Notes: generated by a model not told the origin, from the letters alone. A stretch of 35,283 nucleotides of DNA from Fibrobacter sp. (GCA_017959225.1 JAGDBD010000121.1:1-35283); one strand, 5' to 3'. Numbered from the stretch's first letter, positions 21,868 to 30,715 are shown. Numbers and translations are program-made.

Positions 21868-23646
21868 TTGCATAAAAAATGTGTGCAGTTTGGTCAAATC
21901 GCAAGCGTTTTGCTGTTGGGAATGTTCGCATGCGCGTCCCTTGTCGCATGCCAAGAAGAAGCCGAAAAGCAATCTTCGGTCGCTGAAGAATCTCCTTATC
22001 CACGTTCTCAAACTCTTTACATCGGTGGCTATGACTGGGCACCTCCCACCACCTTCAATCCGTTAGACGGTGATCCCAACTTCCCTATCGACGGGAACAT
22101 TCGTCTTATGTACGAATCGCTTTTTGCTTACAACCTCTTGAGCGCAGAAATCGAACCGATGCTCGCCAAGAGCTATGTGCAGACCGATTCGTCCATTACT
22201 GTGGAACTGGACGATCGCGCCCGTTGGAGCAACGGTCAAAAGGTGACCGTGGACGATGTGCTGTACACCTTCTACCTGGATTCGATCTTCCCCACGCCGC
22301 GCCACGGCGGTTGGCTGTACTTGGAAAAGATCACGGCAAACGGCAATCAGCTCGAATTCGTAATGAACAAAAAGGAAAAGAATCCTCTTGTTCTTTTGAA
22401 CCTTCTCGCCGAAACATCCATTCTTCCGAAGAGCGTTTTTGAACCCATCGTCGAAGCCTCCAAAAAGAATGGCCGTTACAATTACGCCAATGTCCTGACG
22501 TTCAAAAATGATTCCACGCCGGTGGTTTCCGGTCCGTACAATCTGGATTCCTACTACCCGGACAAAATCGTGCTGAAGCGCGTCGAAAACTACTGGGGCA
22601 ACGTAAAGCACGACGGGAAAACTCCGGCTCCGCTGTACGTGATCCACACCCTCTACCCGGGCAATAACCACTTCAACAATGCCATGACCAAGGGCAATCT
22701 CGACGTTTCTTCTATTTTCATGCCCCGCATTTGGGATAAGCAACGGGACGATATTCGCTCCTGGAGCCTGAAGGAACCGTACCATTATCCGGGTTCCATT
22801 CCCACTCTCTTCATTGCAACGACCACGACACCGTTTAACGACGTTGCATTCCGCAGAGCTTTGGCCCATGCCATCAACTTTGAAAAGATCAAAGCCGTAG
22901 CCGTTTCCAATTACACAGATTCTGTCCGCCCAGGGTTCATTCTTCCCTTCGGCCAGGAGTCCAAATATTTTAACGAAGAAGATGCGGAAAAATACGGATA
23001 TTCTTACAACATCGAAAAAGCAAAGAAAATTCTGAGCGATGCCGGCTATTCTTGGGATAACGACGGCAAACTTCTGAACAAGGAAGGCATGCCGGTTCGC
23101 CCGTTAAGCATCGAATGCCCCAACGGTTGGACTGACTGGGAAGACGCGATCAAAGTGGTGGCGGAATCCTTCAAGCAGATCGGCATCGAAACAAACCAGC
23201 GCTTTATCGAATATGCAGAATGGGAAAAGGATCTGCGTTTTGGCAAGTTTGATCTCGCCATGAAGACGCAGACCGCCGATCTTTCGGCAGCAACCCCGTG
23301 GACCCGTTTTGACCAGGTGATGAATTCCAAGAATACAAAACCGGTGGGCGAAGAAGTCTTTTCGAACCTGGGACGTTTTAGCGACCCCGCAGCAGACAGC
23401 CTTCTCGATATCATTCCGTCGTTAACGGATTCCGTTGCACTGAAAAACGCTTACCGTGCACTGAACCGCATTTTTATGGAAAAAATCCCGGTTTTGCCGT
23501 TAATGTACCGTCCAACGCAGTACTACCAGTTCTCGACCAAACATTGGACCAACTTCCCCACCGAAGAAAATCCTTATGCACCGCCGCAGGGTTTAATCGT
23601 AGGAGCAGGCATCAAAGCCCTTTGGGAAATCAAACCCGTCCAATAG
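21868..23646 (+). CDS. Family-5 extracellular solute-binding lipoprotein (peptide type)
   Basis: This 592-residue protein is an ABC-transporter binding protein of the SBP_bac_5 (OppA/DppA) family. It has a lipoprotein signal peptide with lipobox Cys28. Family signs are RARWSNGQKVTVDDVLYTF, VSGPYNL and DVAFRRALAHAINFEKI. These proteins usually bind di- or oligopeptides, but nickel and sugar forms exist. The TTG at 21868 is chosen because it gives a full signal peptide with a Lys-Lys N-region and has a GGCGGA element 7 nt upstream. No permease or ATPase genes are adjacent, so the rest of the transporter must be elsewhere. A terminator follows. Confidence 0.88.
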   Translation: MHKKCVQFGQIASVLLLGMFACASLVACQEEAEKQSSVAEESPYPRSQTLYIGGYDWAPPTTFNPLDGDPNFPIDGNIRLMYESLFAYNLLSAEIEPMLAKSYVQTDSSITVELDDRARWSNGQKVTVDDVLYTFYLDSIFPTPRHGGWLYLEKITANGNQLEFVMNKKEKNPLVLLNLLAETSILPKSVFEPIVEASKKNGRYNYANVLTFKNDSTPVVSGPYNLDSYYPDKIVLKRVENYWGNVKHDGKTPAPLYVIHTLYPGNNHFNNAMTKGNLDVSSIFMPRIWDKQRDDIRSWSLKEPYHYPGSIPTLFIATTTTPFNDVAFRRALAHAINFEKIKAVAVSNYTDSVRPGFILPFGQESKYFNEEDAEKYGYSYNIEKAKKILSDAGYSWDNDGKLLNKEGMPVRPLSIECPNGWTDWEDAIKVVAESFKQIGIETNQRFIEYAEWEKDLRFGKFDLAMKTQTADLSAATPWTRFDQVMNSKNTKPVGEEVFSNLGRFSDPAADSLLDIIPSLTDSVALKNAYRALNRIFMEKIPVLPLMYRPTQYYQFSTKHWTNFPTEENPYAPPQGLIVGAGIKALWEIKPVQ

Positions 23647-23668
23647 TCTAAAACAGGCACATTTCTGT

Positions 23669-23699
23669 AAAAAAGCTCGTTCTTGAACGGGCTTTTTTT
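23669..23699 (+). terminator. Terminator of the solute-binding lipoprotein gene
   Basis: The hairpin arm AAAAAAGCTCGTTC with its partner GAACGGGCTTTTTTT contains a T-G wobble that pairs only on the plus strand. It is followed by a T-run, 25 nt after the stop. Confidence 0.85.
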
Positions 23700-23732
23700 A
23701 TTAGATTGTTACCACGATTTGGAGATCTGACG

Positions 23733-24545
23733 ATGAAAAGAGCTCGTTTTATTTTGCCGAATGCATTCACCAGTATGAACTTTTTGCTGGGCGCATTTTC
23801 CATCTGCTGGTCCGCAGGCATGTTCAACGGATACTCGACTCTCGATCCGTTCCGCATGGGCGCCTATTTTGTGCTTCTTTCCGTTCTTTGCGACAAGCTG
23901 GACGGTTTTGCGGCCCGCTTGGTAGATGCCAGTTCCGAATTCGGAGCCCAATTCGATAGTCTCGGCGATCTCGTCGGGTTCGGTCTTGCTCCGGCATTTT
24001 GCGTGTTCTTTAGCTATAAGGCAAACGCTTCTGAATGGTTGGGCCAGAACCTGGTTCTTGTTGTCATCGTCTTTGCGATTTACATCCTTTGTGCAGCAAT
24101 GCGCCTTGCCAAATACAATGCCATGGACGGTGACACTTACCACCATCACTTCTCCGGGCTGCCGAGCACTTTCGCCGGTGCCATTAACCTGATCTTCTTG
24201 AGCTACATGACCTTGCACGGTCTTTTCCTTCCGGGGAACGAAAACCTTTTGTTCTTCCCGATTCTCGTTTTGCTCGTCACGGGCTTGATGATGGTCGCTC
24301 CTTGCTTCCTTCCGAAGCTCCAGCCCCATTCGAACAAGTTCCTTGCCGCAGTCCAGGTGGTGCTCGTCGTCATTACCTATCTCTGCGGTTTCTTCTACAT
24401 CACTTCCAATGTTCTTTTGCAGAACATCATCCTGACTTATTTGATGATTCTCTGCGGCAGCTACGTAGTGATCGGCTTTACTCTCGGCTTTGTGCAGCGT
24501 TCAAAAATCATTGCCGAAGCGGAAGCGCAAAAGAAGCAAGATTAG
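23733..24545 (+). CDS. pssA: CDP-diacylglycerol-serine O-phosphatidyltransferase
   Basis: This 270-residue integral membrane enzyme makes phosphatidylserine from CDP-diacylglycerol and serine, the precursor of phosphatidylethanolamine. The full CDP-alcohol phosphotransferase signature is present: Asp54, Asp57-Gly58, Ala61-Arg62, Gly71, Asp75 and Asp79, all at the family spacing. About seven to eight hydrophobic segments follow. The type is judged by the position of the signature near the N-terminus and the overall length; phosphatidylglycerophosphate synthase is the main alternative. The ATG at 23733 has GGAG at an 8-nt spacing. No decarboxylase gene (psd) is adjacent. Confidence 0.87.
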   Translation: MKRARFILPNAFTSMNFLLGAFSICWSAGMFNGYSTLDPFRMGAYFVLLSVLCDKLDGFAARLVDASSEFGAQFDSLGDLVGFGLAPAFCVFFSYKANASEWLGQNLVLVVIVFAIYILCAAMRLAKYNAMDGDTYHHHFSGLPSTFAGAINLIFLSYMTLHGLFLPGNENLLFFPILVLLVTGLMMVAPCFLPKLQPHSNKFLAAVQVVLVVITYLCGFFYITSNVLLQNIILTYLMILCGSYVVIGFTLGFVQRSKIIAEAEAQKKQD

Positions 24546-24555
24546 TTTTAATACA

Positions 24556-24583
24556 AAAGATGCCGCTTTCCGCGGCATTTTTT
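24556..24583. terminator. Terminator between pssA and the convergent amidase gene
   Basis: A 7-bp ATGCCGC/GCGGCAT stem with a 5-nt loop is followed by a T-run on the plus strand. The minus strand has only a short T-run, so it mainly ends pssA but may also serve the convergent gene whose stop begins at 24582. Confidence 0.8.
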
Positions 24584-25295
24584 ATTTGGTAAAATCCCGT
24601 AAAAATTCGGCGAGAGGTTCTGCATACCGGATGGCCAAAATTTCAGGCGCTTCTCGGGGAAGCTCTACCGTTACACATTCCAAGTTTTTTTCGGCGGCAT
24701 AAGTTCCAAAGCTTCCGGGAGTGGGATACCCGACACCCGACTGCCACGGTAAAGCAAAAATGGATTCCATCTGTTTTGAAAGCTCCGTGGAAGAATCGGA
24801 ATCGATGAGTCCGAATGGAGCATGCAGCGATACTACCTTTTTTACACCGAGATTTTGGATTAGTTCCATAAGAGCTTTTGTTTCCGGTTCGCTTGCAGGA
24901 GCGTTCCCTGGGGAAAGCTCCGTTTCCCGTGGAGCTTCAAGTACAAGCCTGGATAGAACCTTTTCTGCGCTCCAGTTGGAGGTAGGGAAATTGCGGTTCA
25001 AATCCACGCCATTTGCGTTGCAACGGGTACTGCGGAGAACGCCGTCTGGATTCGTTATCAAAATACAGGCGACGTAATCGGGAAGGGCGTGGAGCTTTCG
25101 CAATGCACGGGAAAGCAAAAAGGTCGTTTCCCATTCTTCCCCATGGATTCCTGCAAATATCAGCAAGCGAGCTTCTTTTTTTGCAGGCAAATACCGCAGG
25201 GGAACGCCTTCAACGGAACGTCCATATTCCAAAAATTCAAATGGGAAAATTCCCTGTTCCGCACCGCTACGAAAAGTTCCGTCCGCCACTGTCAA
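24582..25295 (-). CDS. mpaA: MpaA-like murein peptide amidase (M14 carboxypeptidase fold)
   Basis: This zinc M14-family protein of 237 residues has the metal motif H-x-x-E in AGIHGEE (His51, Glu54). The NPDG and NANGVDLNRNFP segments hold the substrate-binding Arg, a third Zn ligand is likely in SLHAPFG, and the catalytic Glu lies in VTVELPRE. MpaA cleaves the gamma-D-Glu-meso-DAP bond of murein tripeptide in recycling. No signal peptide is present, which fits a cytoplasmic role. The TTG at 25295 is preferred because AAAGG lies 7 nt upstream; an in-frame TTG at 25313 overlaps the upstream gene and has no such site. It is the third gene after ruvC and the M15 peptidase. Confidence 0.82.
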   Translation of the reverse strand: MTVADGTFRSGAEQGIFPFEFLEYGRSVEGVPLRYLPAKKEARLLIFAGIHGEEWETTFLLSRALRKLHALPDYVACILITNPDGVLRSTRCNANGVDLNRNFPTSNWSAEKVLSRLVLEAPRETELSPGNAPASEPETKALMELIQNLGVKKVVSLHAPFGLIDSDSSTELSKQMESIFALPWQSGVGYPTPGSFGTYAAEKNLECVTVELPREAPEILAIRYAEPLAEFLRDFTK

Positions 25296-25299
25296 TGCT

Positions 25300-25980
25300 T
25301 TACCTTTCTGCAAAATAAGAGTAAACGTAATCGCGCATCAATTCGTCGAAGTTGTCAAGGATTGCACTTTTTAATGCAATGTCCGAATTTTCATAAATTC
25401 CACGGAGGGTTTTCGGATCAAAAGCCTTTTCCAGTTCTAACGCAGATGGCCGATGAGAAATGTGCCAACGTTCCGGTTGGATTTTTCCACGGCCCGGAAC
25501 AAAGACCCGTTCAAAACCAAAGGATTCATTCGACAGAATCTGTTCCGAAAGCCATCGGTGAAAAGGGGCGAACATGCCGTTGCACTCTTCTTCCGTAAGT
25601 TCCACTTCATAGCCTTCCGGAACACTTTTACCGTCAACGACATCGAGTTCCGTGCCGAAATGATGTCTGGAAGCTCCCGGAAGAGCCGACCACAAAAGGA
25701 TCGATCGCATAAGGACTTCATCATCTTTAGGCAGTTCCAAAAAAGGTTCTCCGTTTGCATCCAAAAGCTTTAACTTTCCGGTCGCTTTACGGTTCCAAAT
25801 GGAAAGTTGCCTATCAAAAGAGCGGAAAGCGCTTTCTACACGGATTTCAAATCCTGCGGCAAGAGCCTTTTTAGAAAACGCTTCGAAGGGAGCAAGGACG
25901 CTTTCCCTTACACGGTATTCCGTTCCCGGAATTTCCACAAGGCCCGTTTCTTCTAGTCCATATGCAGCCAGATTTTTCAT
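25300..25980 (-). CDS. M15B (VanY/LdcB-type) carboxypeptidase, apparently cytoplasmic
   Basis: This 226-residue protein carries the M15 zinc-peptidase motifs. SRHHFGTELD (104-113) gives His106 and Asp113 as ligands, and the C-terminal PERWHISH gives the third His. The SAFRSFDRQ motif earlier supplies the conserved Arg. The family trims the C-terminal D-Ala of peptidoglycan peptides, as D,D- (VanY) or L,D- (LdcB) carboxypeptidases. Family members are usually exported, but this one shows no signal peptide. Together with the MpaA-like neighbour this suggests intracellular murein peptide recycling, with L,D activity on tetrapeptide. Its ATG overlaps the ruvC stop (ATGA). Confidence 0.83.
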   Translation of the reverse strand: MKNLAAYGLEETGLVEIPGTEYRVRESVLAPFEAFSKKALAAGFEIRVESAFRSFDRQLSIWNRKATGKLKLLDANGEPFLELPKDDEVLMRSILLWSALPGASRHHFGTELDVVDGKSVPEGYEVELTEEECNGMFAPFHRWLSEQILSNESFGFERVFVPGRGKIQPERWHISHRPSALELEKAFDPKTLRGIYENSDIALKSAILDNFDELMRDYVYSYFAER

Positions 25981-26549
25981 TCGGGCAGTTTTCCTCCCAT
26001 TTTAACGATCAGTTCCTTCCACTGGGCCGTTTTTTTCGACGCGGATTTACGAGACGGCGTTTTTTTCACCAGTTCTTTTTGCGGAAAGAGATGGGTGCAG
26101 GCGATGGCCAAAGCATCGGTCGCATCGAGTTTTACATCGTCCGATTGCTTCATTCCAAGGCGCGTCCGAACAAGCAAAGCGACTTTTTCTTTGGAAGCTC
26201 CACCGTCGCCTGTAACGGCAAGCTTCACCGATCTCGGGCTGTATTCAAAAAATTCCATACCCCGGCGACGGCACATAACAAGGATCGCTCCGCGGATATG
26301 GCCGAGTACAAGCGAACTGTGAACGTTCTTGGAAAAGAAAACCCCTTCCATGCTCAAAGCTTGGGGCTTATAATGCTCCACCAATTCTTCCAATTCCGTT
26401 ACGATTTTCACCAAGCGGTCGGGCAATTCTTCCGTTGACTTCGCAGAAACCGTACCATATTCCAAAACACGAATGGTTTCGTCGCTTTTCTTTTCGAGAA
26501 ATGCGTAGCCGGTTGTACGGGAACCTGGGTCAACTCCTAAAATGATCAT
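25977..26549 (-). CDS. ruvC: Holliday junction resolvase RuvC
   Basis: This 190-residue endonuclease resolves Holliday junctions with RuvAB. The four catalytic acids align with the E. coli enzyme: Asp7 (GVDPG), Glu68 (SMEGVFF), Asp142 and Asp145 (LDATDALAIA). A Lys/Ser-rich C-terminal extension (about 157-190) is longer than usual. The ATG at 26549 gives the family start MIILGVDPG; a TTG two codons upstream is less likely. No Shine-Dalgarno is visible. ruvA and ruvB are not adjacent. It is the first gene of an operon with two peptidoglycan peptidases. Confidence 0.95.
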   Translation of the reverse strand: MIILGVDPGSRTTGYAFLEKKSDETIRVLEYGTVSAKSTEELPDRLVKIVTELEELVEHYKPQALSMEGVFFSKNVHSSLVLGHIRGAILVMCRRRGMEFFEYSPRSVKLAVTGDGGASKEKVALLVRTRLGMKQSDDVKLDATDALAIACTHLFPQKELVKKTPSRKSASKKTAQWKELIVKMGGKLPE

Positions 26550-26669
26550 ACCCAAAAACTAATAAAGAAGCCCCCTTCTGTGTGTTTTTCCGCACAAATT
26601 TCCCTTTCTGTGTCATGCGTTTTTTCATCCTTTTTCCAAATTTTCTATGTTAAAGATAGAGGTGGACTT

Positions 26670-28565
26670 ATGCACATCGAAGAAGACAAAATCGGATTAT
26701 CGCGCATTAAAACCCATCCGAAAAGATTGGGGATACCGCTTAGGCGTTGGGGTCGAAATTTGATTTCCCAGTGCCCGTTCCATGCTCCGGAAGAATCTTC
26801 CCTATTTTTCTACGATTCCTTAGGGTATTGGCGCTATCGCTGTCTGCAATGCGGAAGCGATGGGGACCTTGTTGAATTCCTGATGCGCAGCCGTTTCAAC
26901 GGTCTCGATGAAAAGACCGCTCGCAAAGAAGCTTTGGATTTTTGGGGCGCATCTGAAAAAGATCTGATCAGCGAAGAAAGCAGCCTGCACGAAAAAGAAA
27001 TCGGCGGTGCGAAAGCGCGGGTTCTTGAAAGTTTTGTGCGCTACTGCCACTGGGCAGCCAGCAAAAGCGAATCCACGGCGGAATTTTTGAAAGCCCGCGG
27101 ATGGAACTTGTCCCAAGCGCAGATATACGGGCTAGGCTATTACAGCGGAGATCCGGAACCGTTCTACAGCTACTGCATGCTTTCAGGGCTTGAACGCCAT
27201 GAAGTCAGCTTCTACCTAGACAACTTGGAAGTTTCCCATGAACCGCGTTTGACGATTCCCGCACGGAATTCCAAGGGTATCATCCATTCCGTTTACGGTC
27301 GGCTTTTGGACAATGCAGGGACTCCGAATTCGGGCGAAGACACTTACATTTCGTACGCTTCCGGGCCTCTCGACATTCCGTTCAACATCCAGCAGGACAT
27401 GGATTCCCCGATCATTGTCGAAGGCATTTTCGACGCCCTGACCGCAGACTTAGCCGGAATTCCGGGTGTCGTTTCGACGATGTACCAGCCCTTTAGCCGC
27501 AGCCATCTGTACAAGCTCAAATCCTGTGGTGCAGAAAGCATTTCCCTTGTACTTCGCAAAGAACCTAACCGCAGAAGTCAAGAGCTCCATGTGCGCAAAT
27601 GCCTTGAGCTGGCAGAATCGGAAGGTCTCAAGTTCAAATCGATTATTTTGCCCGCCGGTCAAACGGTAGACACCATCGTTCGTTCCGAAGGCGGAGACTT
27701 CCTTTTGAACATGATCCGCAATACGGACGAAGATACGATGCGCACCCACCGCAAATCCGTATTGTTGCAAGACATCCGTGAAAATTTCAATCTGGCTATG
27801 AGCCGAAATTCCGATACGGATGTCGGATATGAACTTTCAAACTTCCCCGCTTTGACTCACGCATTAGATGGTATTCAACCGGGATACTATTTTCTTTCGT
27901 CGGAACCCTTCGGTTTTAAAAGCTATGCCCTTTCGTCTTTTGCTCTGGACCTGATCGAAGGAAATCCGGACGCCAAAGTCATTTACGTCGCCCTCGACAG
28001 TCCGCGCAGGCAAGCCTTTGACCGTCTAGTCGCCATGCTTGCAGGGATTTCGGAATCCGACGTGCGCAAGCAAAATGCCGACGACGAAATCAACGGAAGA
28101 ATTCATAAGGCGACGCAGGAACTCATCGATTACGTCAAAACGGACCGTCTTGAAATTTGGGAAGATACCGAAACCTTCAAGTTTACGCACTTGATGAAGG
28201 AATTGCAAATCGAATTGTCCGAAAAGCACAATTTGATTTTGATCATCGACGGTATCGATCATTTGCGGATTTCGGACCGCGGCGACATTCCGGAATTAAA
28301 CGAACGCCGTTCTTCTGCAGCGCTGGACCTTTATAAAGAACTTGACATTCCGGTCTTTATCAGCGGATCCGTTTCCAAAGACGGAGACAAGCTGATCGGT
28401 CCGCGCCCGTACCTGCGGGATGCCGACGCTACGTTCTGGATTGAACGCAAAGAAGACGGAGCGCTTTGGCTCACGGTGAACCTCAAAAATTCAGGTTCCA
28501 CCTTGTACGAAGCGAACCTTCTCTTCTCGGACAAATCTTATCGCATGAAAGAAAAAGAGCAATGA
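26670..28565 (+). CDS. DnaG-DnaB-like (T7 gp4/Twinkle architecture) fusion with altered active sites
   Basis: This 631-residue protein has a DnaG-type CHC2 zinc ribbon (Cys35, His38, Cys58, Cys61) and a DnaG core segment (RLTIPARNSKGIIHSVYGRL, 193-212). A Toprim-like domain (about 246-340) and a C-terminal DnaB/RecA-like domain (about 395-625) follow. The Toprim Glu251 (VEGIFDAL) is kept, but the metal-binding DGD of DnaG aligns with Arg296-Lys-Glu298. In the RecA-like part the Walker A position reads SSEPFGFKS (410-418), lacking the usual GK. Walker B (LIIDG, Asp527) and a DnaB-like C-terminal motif remain. Zinc and probable DNA binding are kept while priming and ATPase are doubtful. GAGGTGG precedes the ATG. 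It leads a five-gene operon. Confidence 0.75.
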   Translation: MHIEEDKIGLSRIKTHPKRLGIPLRRWGRNLISQCPFHAPEESSLFFYDSLGYWRYRCLQCGSDGDLVEFLMRSRFNGLDEKTARKEALDFWGASEKDLISEESSLHEKEIGGAKARVLESFVRYCHWAASKSESTAEFLKARGWNLSQAQIYGLGYYSGDPEPFYSYCMLSGLERHEVSFYLDNLEVSHEPRLTIPARNSKGIIHSVYGRLLDNAGTPNSGEDTYISYASGPLDIPFNIQQDMDSPIIVEGIFDALTADLAGIPGVVSTMYQPFSRSHLYKLKSCGAESISLVLRKEPNRRSQELHVRKCLELAESEGLKFKSIILPAGQTVDTIVRSEGGDFLLNMIRNTDEDTMRTHRKSVLLQDIRENFNLAMSRNSDTDVGYELSNFPALTHALDGIQPGYYFLSSEPFGFKSYALSSFALDLIEGNPDAKVIYVALDSPRRQAFDRLVAMLAGISESDVRKQNADDEINGRIHKATQELIDYVKTDRLEIWEDTETFKFTHLMKELQIELSEKHNLILIIDGIDHLRISDRGDIPELNERRSSAALDLYKELDIPVFISGSVSKDGDKLIGPRPYLRDADATFWIERKEDGALWLTVNLKNSGSTLYEANLLFSDKSYRMKEKEQ

Positions 28566-29749
28566 GCCGTCTCGTTATTGTCGATTACAACAACTTTTGG
28601 AGCCCTTCCGGTGGCGGCGTTCGCCGTTACCACTTGGAACGGATGAAGTTTTACAAGAACCATCCGGAGGCCTTGCTCGTTTTTGTGCAAAACGACGGAA
28701 AGAGCTACACCGAAAAAGTTTCCGATTCTTTGATTATTGAACACACCAAAGCTTTCCGTTTTCCAGGAAACTGGGAATATCGCTTTTTGTGGAAACAGGC
28801 AGATCTAAAGCCCGCACTTGCAAAATACAAGCCGGACATTATCGAAGTCGGATCTCCGTACATTTTGCCAAAAGCCATTGAAAAAGCTTGTCGCGGTTTA
28901 GAAAAAAAGCCTATCTTAACGGCATTCTGGCATGCGGATTTCCCTGTGACATATGTGCGCCGTTTCTTTGAAAAATGGGGATTCCCCCGTTTTGCAGAAC
29001 GGGCACAGTCCATCGCCTTCGCCTACGCCCGTTCGAGCTTTAAGCGCTACGCAAAAATCGAAGCCAGTTCCCACGAAGTCATGGACCGGATCCAAGCGAA
29101 CGGATTTAAACCGGACCAGCTTGAATGGATTCCGCTGGGCGTAGATCTCGAAACTTTTCACCCCGAAAATCGAGATATTTCCCTGGTGAACGAGCTGAAA
29201 GACGGCGATCCCAACCGATTAACGATTTTCTTTCCCCACCGTTTCTGCGACGAAAAAGGCCTACGCCTTTTTTTGGAAGCCTACCCGATTCTTTGCAAAG
29301 AACTTCCGAGCGAACCGGCAGTCCTTTTTGCAGGAACAGGCCCAGACCTTCCCCTCGTTCAAGAAGCCGCGCAAAAATACAAGCATATCCGTTACGAAGG
29401 CTTTATCAAAAGCGCAAATGAAATGGCGCGCCATTATGCGAGCGTAGACATGGGACTTGCCCTTTCGGGTTGGGAAACCTTAGGACTTTCCATCCTGGAA
29501 AGCCTTGCTTGCGGCGATGCGCTTGTCGCCGCATCGACCGGCGCCGCTGGTGAACATCTCCGTGAATCGGGCGCCGGGGTGCTTCTGGAAGAACGCACCC
29601 CGCAAGCCCTCGCAAAGGCCATTCTGAAAATTTCTAAAATGGATATGCCGAGTCTAAAGCAAAAAGCTGTGGACTACGCAAAAAAATTTAGTTGGCAAAG
29701 TTGCTTTGAGCGGCAATTCGCCATGTACCAAAAGCTCGTACAAGGATAA
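28562..29749 (+). CDS. GT4-family glycosyltransferase
   Basis: This 395-residue GT-B glycosyltransferase transfers a sugar from a nucleotide-sugar donor to a lipid, glycan or protein. The GGGVRRYHLE segment near the N-terminus is the usual acceptor-side glycine loop. The C-terminal half has the E-x7-E motif in WETLGLSILE (retaining GT4 type), preceded by AGTGPDLPLV. The chosen start overlaps the previous stop (ATGA) and the protein then begins MSRLVIVDYNNF; a longer frame would sit inside the upstream gene. There is no signal peptide, so it is cytoplasmic or membrane-associated. Donor and acceptor are unknown. Confidence 0.9.
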   Translation: MSRLVIVDYNNFWSPSGGGVRRYHLERMKFYKNHPEALLVFVQNDGKSYTEKVSDSLIIEHTKAFRFPGNWEYRFLWKQADLKPALAKYKPDIIEVGSPYILPKAIEKACRGLEKKPILTAFWHADFPVTYVRRFFEKWGFPRFAERAQSIAFAYARSSFKRYAKIEASSHEVMDRIQANGFKPDQLEWIPLGVDLETFHPENRDISLVNELKDGDPNRLTIFFPHRFCDEKGLRLFLEAYPILCKELPSEPAVLFAGTGPDLPLVQEAAQKYKHIRYEGFIKSANEMARHYASVDMGLALSGWETLGLSILESLACGDALVAASTGAAGEHLRESGAGVLLEERTPQALAKAILKISKMDMPSLKQKAVDYAKKFSWQSCFERQFAMYQKLVQG

Positions 29750-29752
29750 TCT

Positions 29753-30055
29753 ATGATCAAGCATATCGTTCTCTGGAAGTTGAAGCCGGAAGCCGAAGGC
29801 GCTACCGCTGCGGAAAACGGCAAAAAAATCGTTGAAAAATTCAAAGCCCTGGAAGGCAAAGTTCCGGGACTCGTTTCCATCGAATCCGGTGTGGATTTTA
29901 ACCGCAGCGCTGCCGCTTGGGACGTGGGCCTCTTGACAGCATTCAACACAAAAGCGGATCTCGACTTTTACCAGGATTTCCCTGCTCACGTAGAAATCAA
30001 GCACTTCATGGCCAAAGTCGCCGCAGACCGTTGCGTCATCGATTACGAGGTCTAA
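29753..30055 (+). CDS. Dabb (stress-response A/B barrel) domain protein
   Basis: This 100-residue protein begins MIKHIVLWKLKPEA, typical of Dabb/dimeric alpha-beta barrel proteins. The conserved D-x-G-L-L-T-x-F strand and the H-x-x-x-K helix start (AHVEIKHFM) follow. The family forms ferredoxin-like dimers and includes stress-induced proteins and some cyclases; a reaction cannot be assigned here. It lies 3 nt after the glycosyltransferase stop, inside the operon. Confidence 0.88.
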   Translation: MIKHIVLWKLKPEAEGATAAENGKKIVEKFKALEGKVPGLVSIESGVDFNRSAAAWDVGLLTAFNTKADLDFYQDFPAHVEIKHFMAKVAADRCVIDYEV

Positions 30056-30064
30056 GACTTCTTC

Positions 30065-30715
30065 ATGGAAATCGCCGGAGTTCTTTTTGACCTTTACGGA
30101 ACCCTTTTTACCTATGGCAATATGTCCAAGGCTTTCGGGTTCTGGCACGAAGACGTGACTCACGCCTTGAAAGAACTCGGCGTTTCCGTTTCCATTTCGC
30201 AAGTCGCCAAGCAGTGCAAGTACTTTTTTTCGGAAGCCGTTCCCGAAATGGAACAGTACACCCAATACGAACTTCGCCTGCAAAAGCTGGCTGAATTTTT
30301 TGAAGCAAAGCCCGATTACAATTGGATTAAGCACACCGCTGCCATTTCCATGAATCGTTGGCAAAGGCTCGTTCCCATTCACCCGCAAACGATTCCGCTT
30401 TTGCACAAGCTCAAAAAGCAAGGAATCCGGATCGGGATCATTTCCAATTTTCAGCACGCGCCCCACGTTCGCAAAGTTTTACGCAAACACGGTCTTTTAA
30501 AAATTTTGGACGCCGTGATTATTTCGGGAGAAGTTCACGCAAGCAAACCCGATCCGCAGATTTTCAAAATCGCTTTGGAACGTTTAGGCACAGAGGCCAA
30601 GGAAACGCTCTTTGTGGGAGACGATCCTGAAAGGGATATTCGCGGAGCAGCTTCTGTCGGAATGCAAACGTGTCTTTTCCAAAACGGATCTTCCCTTTTT
30701 GAAATTTTCAAATGA
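30065..30715 (+). CDS. HAD-superfamily hydrolase
   Basis: This 216-residue haloacid dehalogenase-type phosphatase has motif I in LFDLYGTLF (nucleophile Asp9 if counted from ATG 30065), motif II in GIISNFQ, motif III Lys in ASKPDPQIF, and motif IV in FVGDDPERDIRGA. The acidic residues are intact, so phosphatase activity is likely, with a small phosphorylated metabolite as substrate. A helical cap domain (about 20-90) is present. The gene follows the Dabb gene by 9 nt, and its stop overlaps the start of the GH8 gene. Confidence 0.9.
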   Translation: MEIAGVLFDLYGTLFTYGNMSKAFGFWHEDVTHALKELGVSVSISQVAKQCKYFFSEAVPEMEQYTQYELRLQKLAEFFEAKPDYNWIKHTAAISMNRWQRLVPIHPQTIPLLHKLKKQGIRIGIISNFQHAPHVRKVLRKHGLLKILDAVIISGEVHASKPDPQIFKIALERLGTEAKETLFVGDDPERDIRGAASVGMQTCLFQNGSSLFEIFK

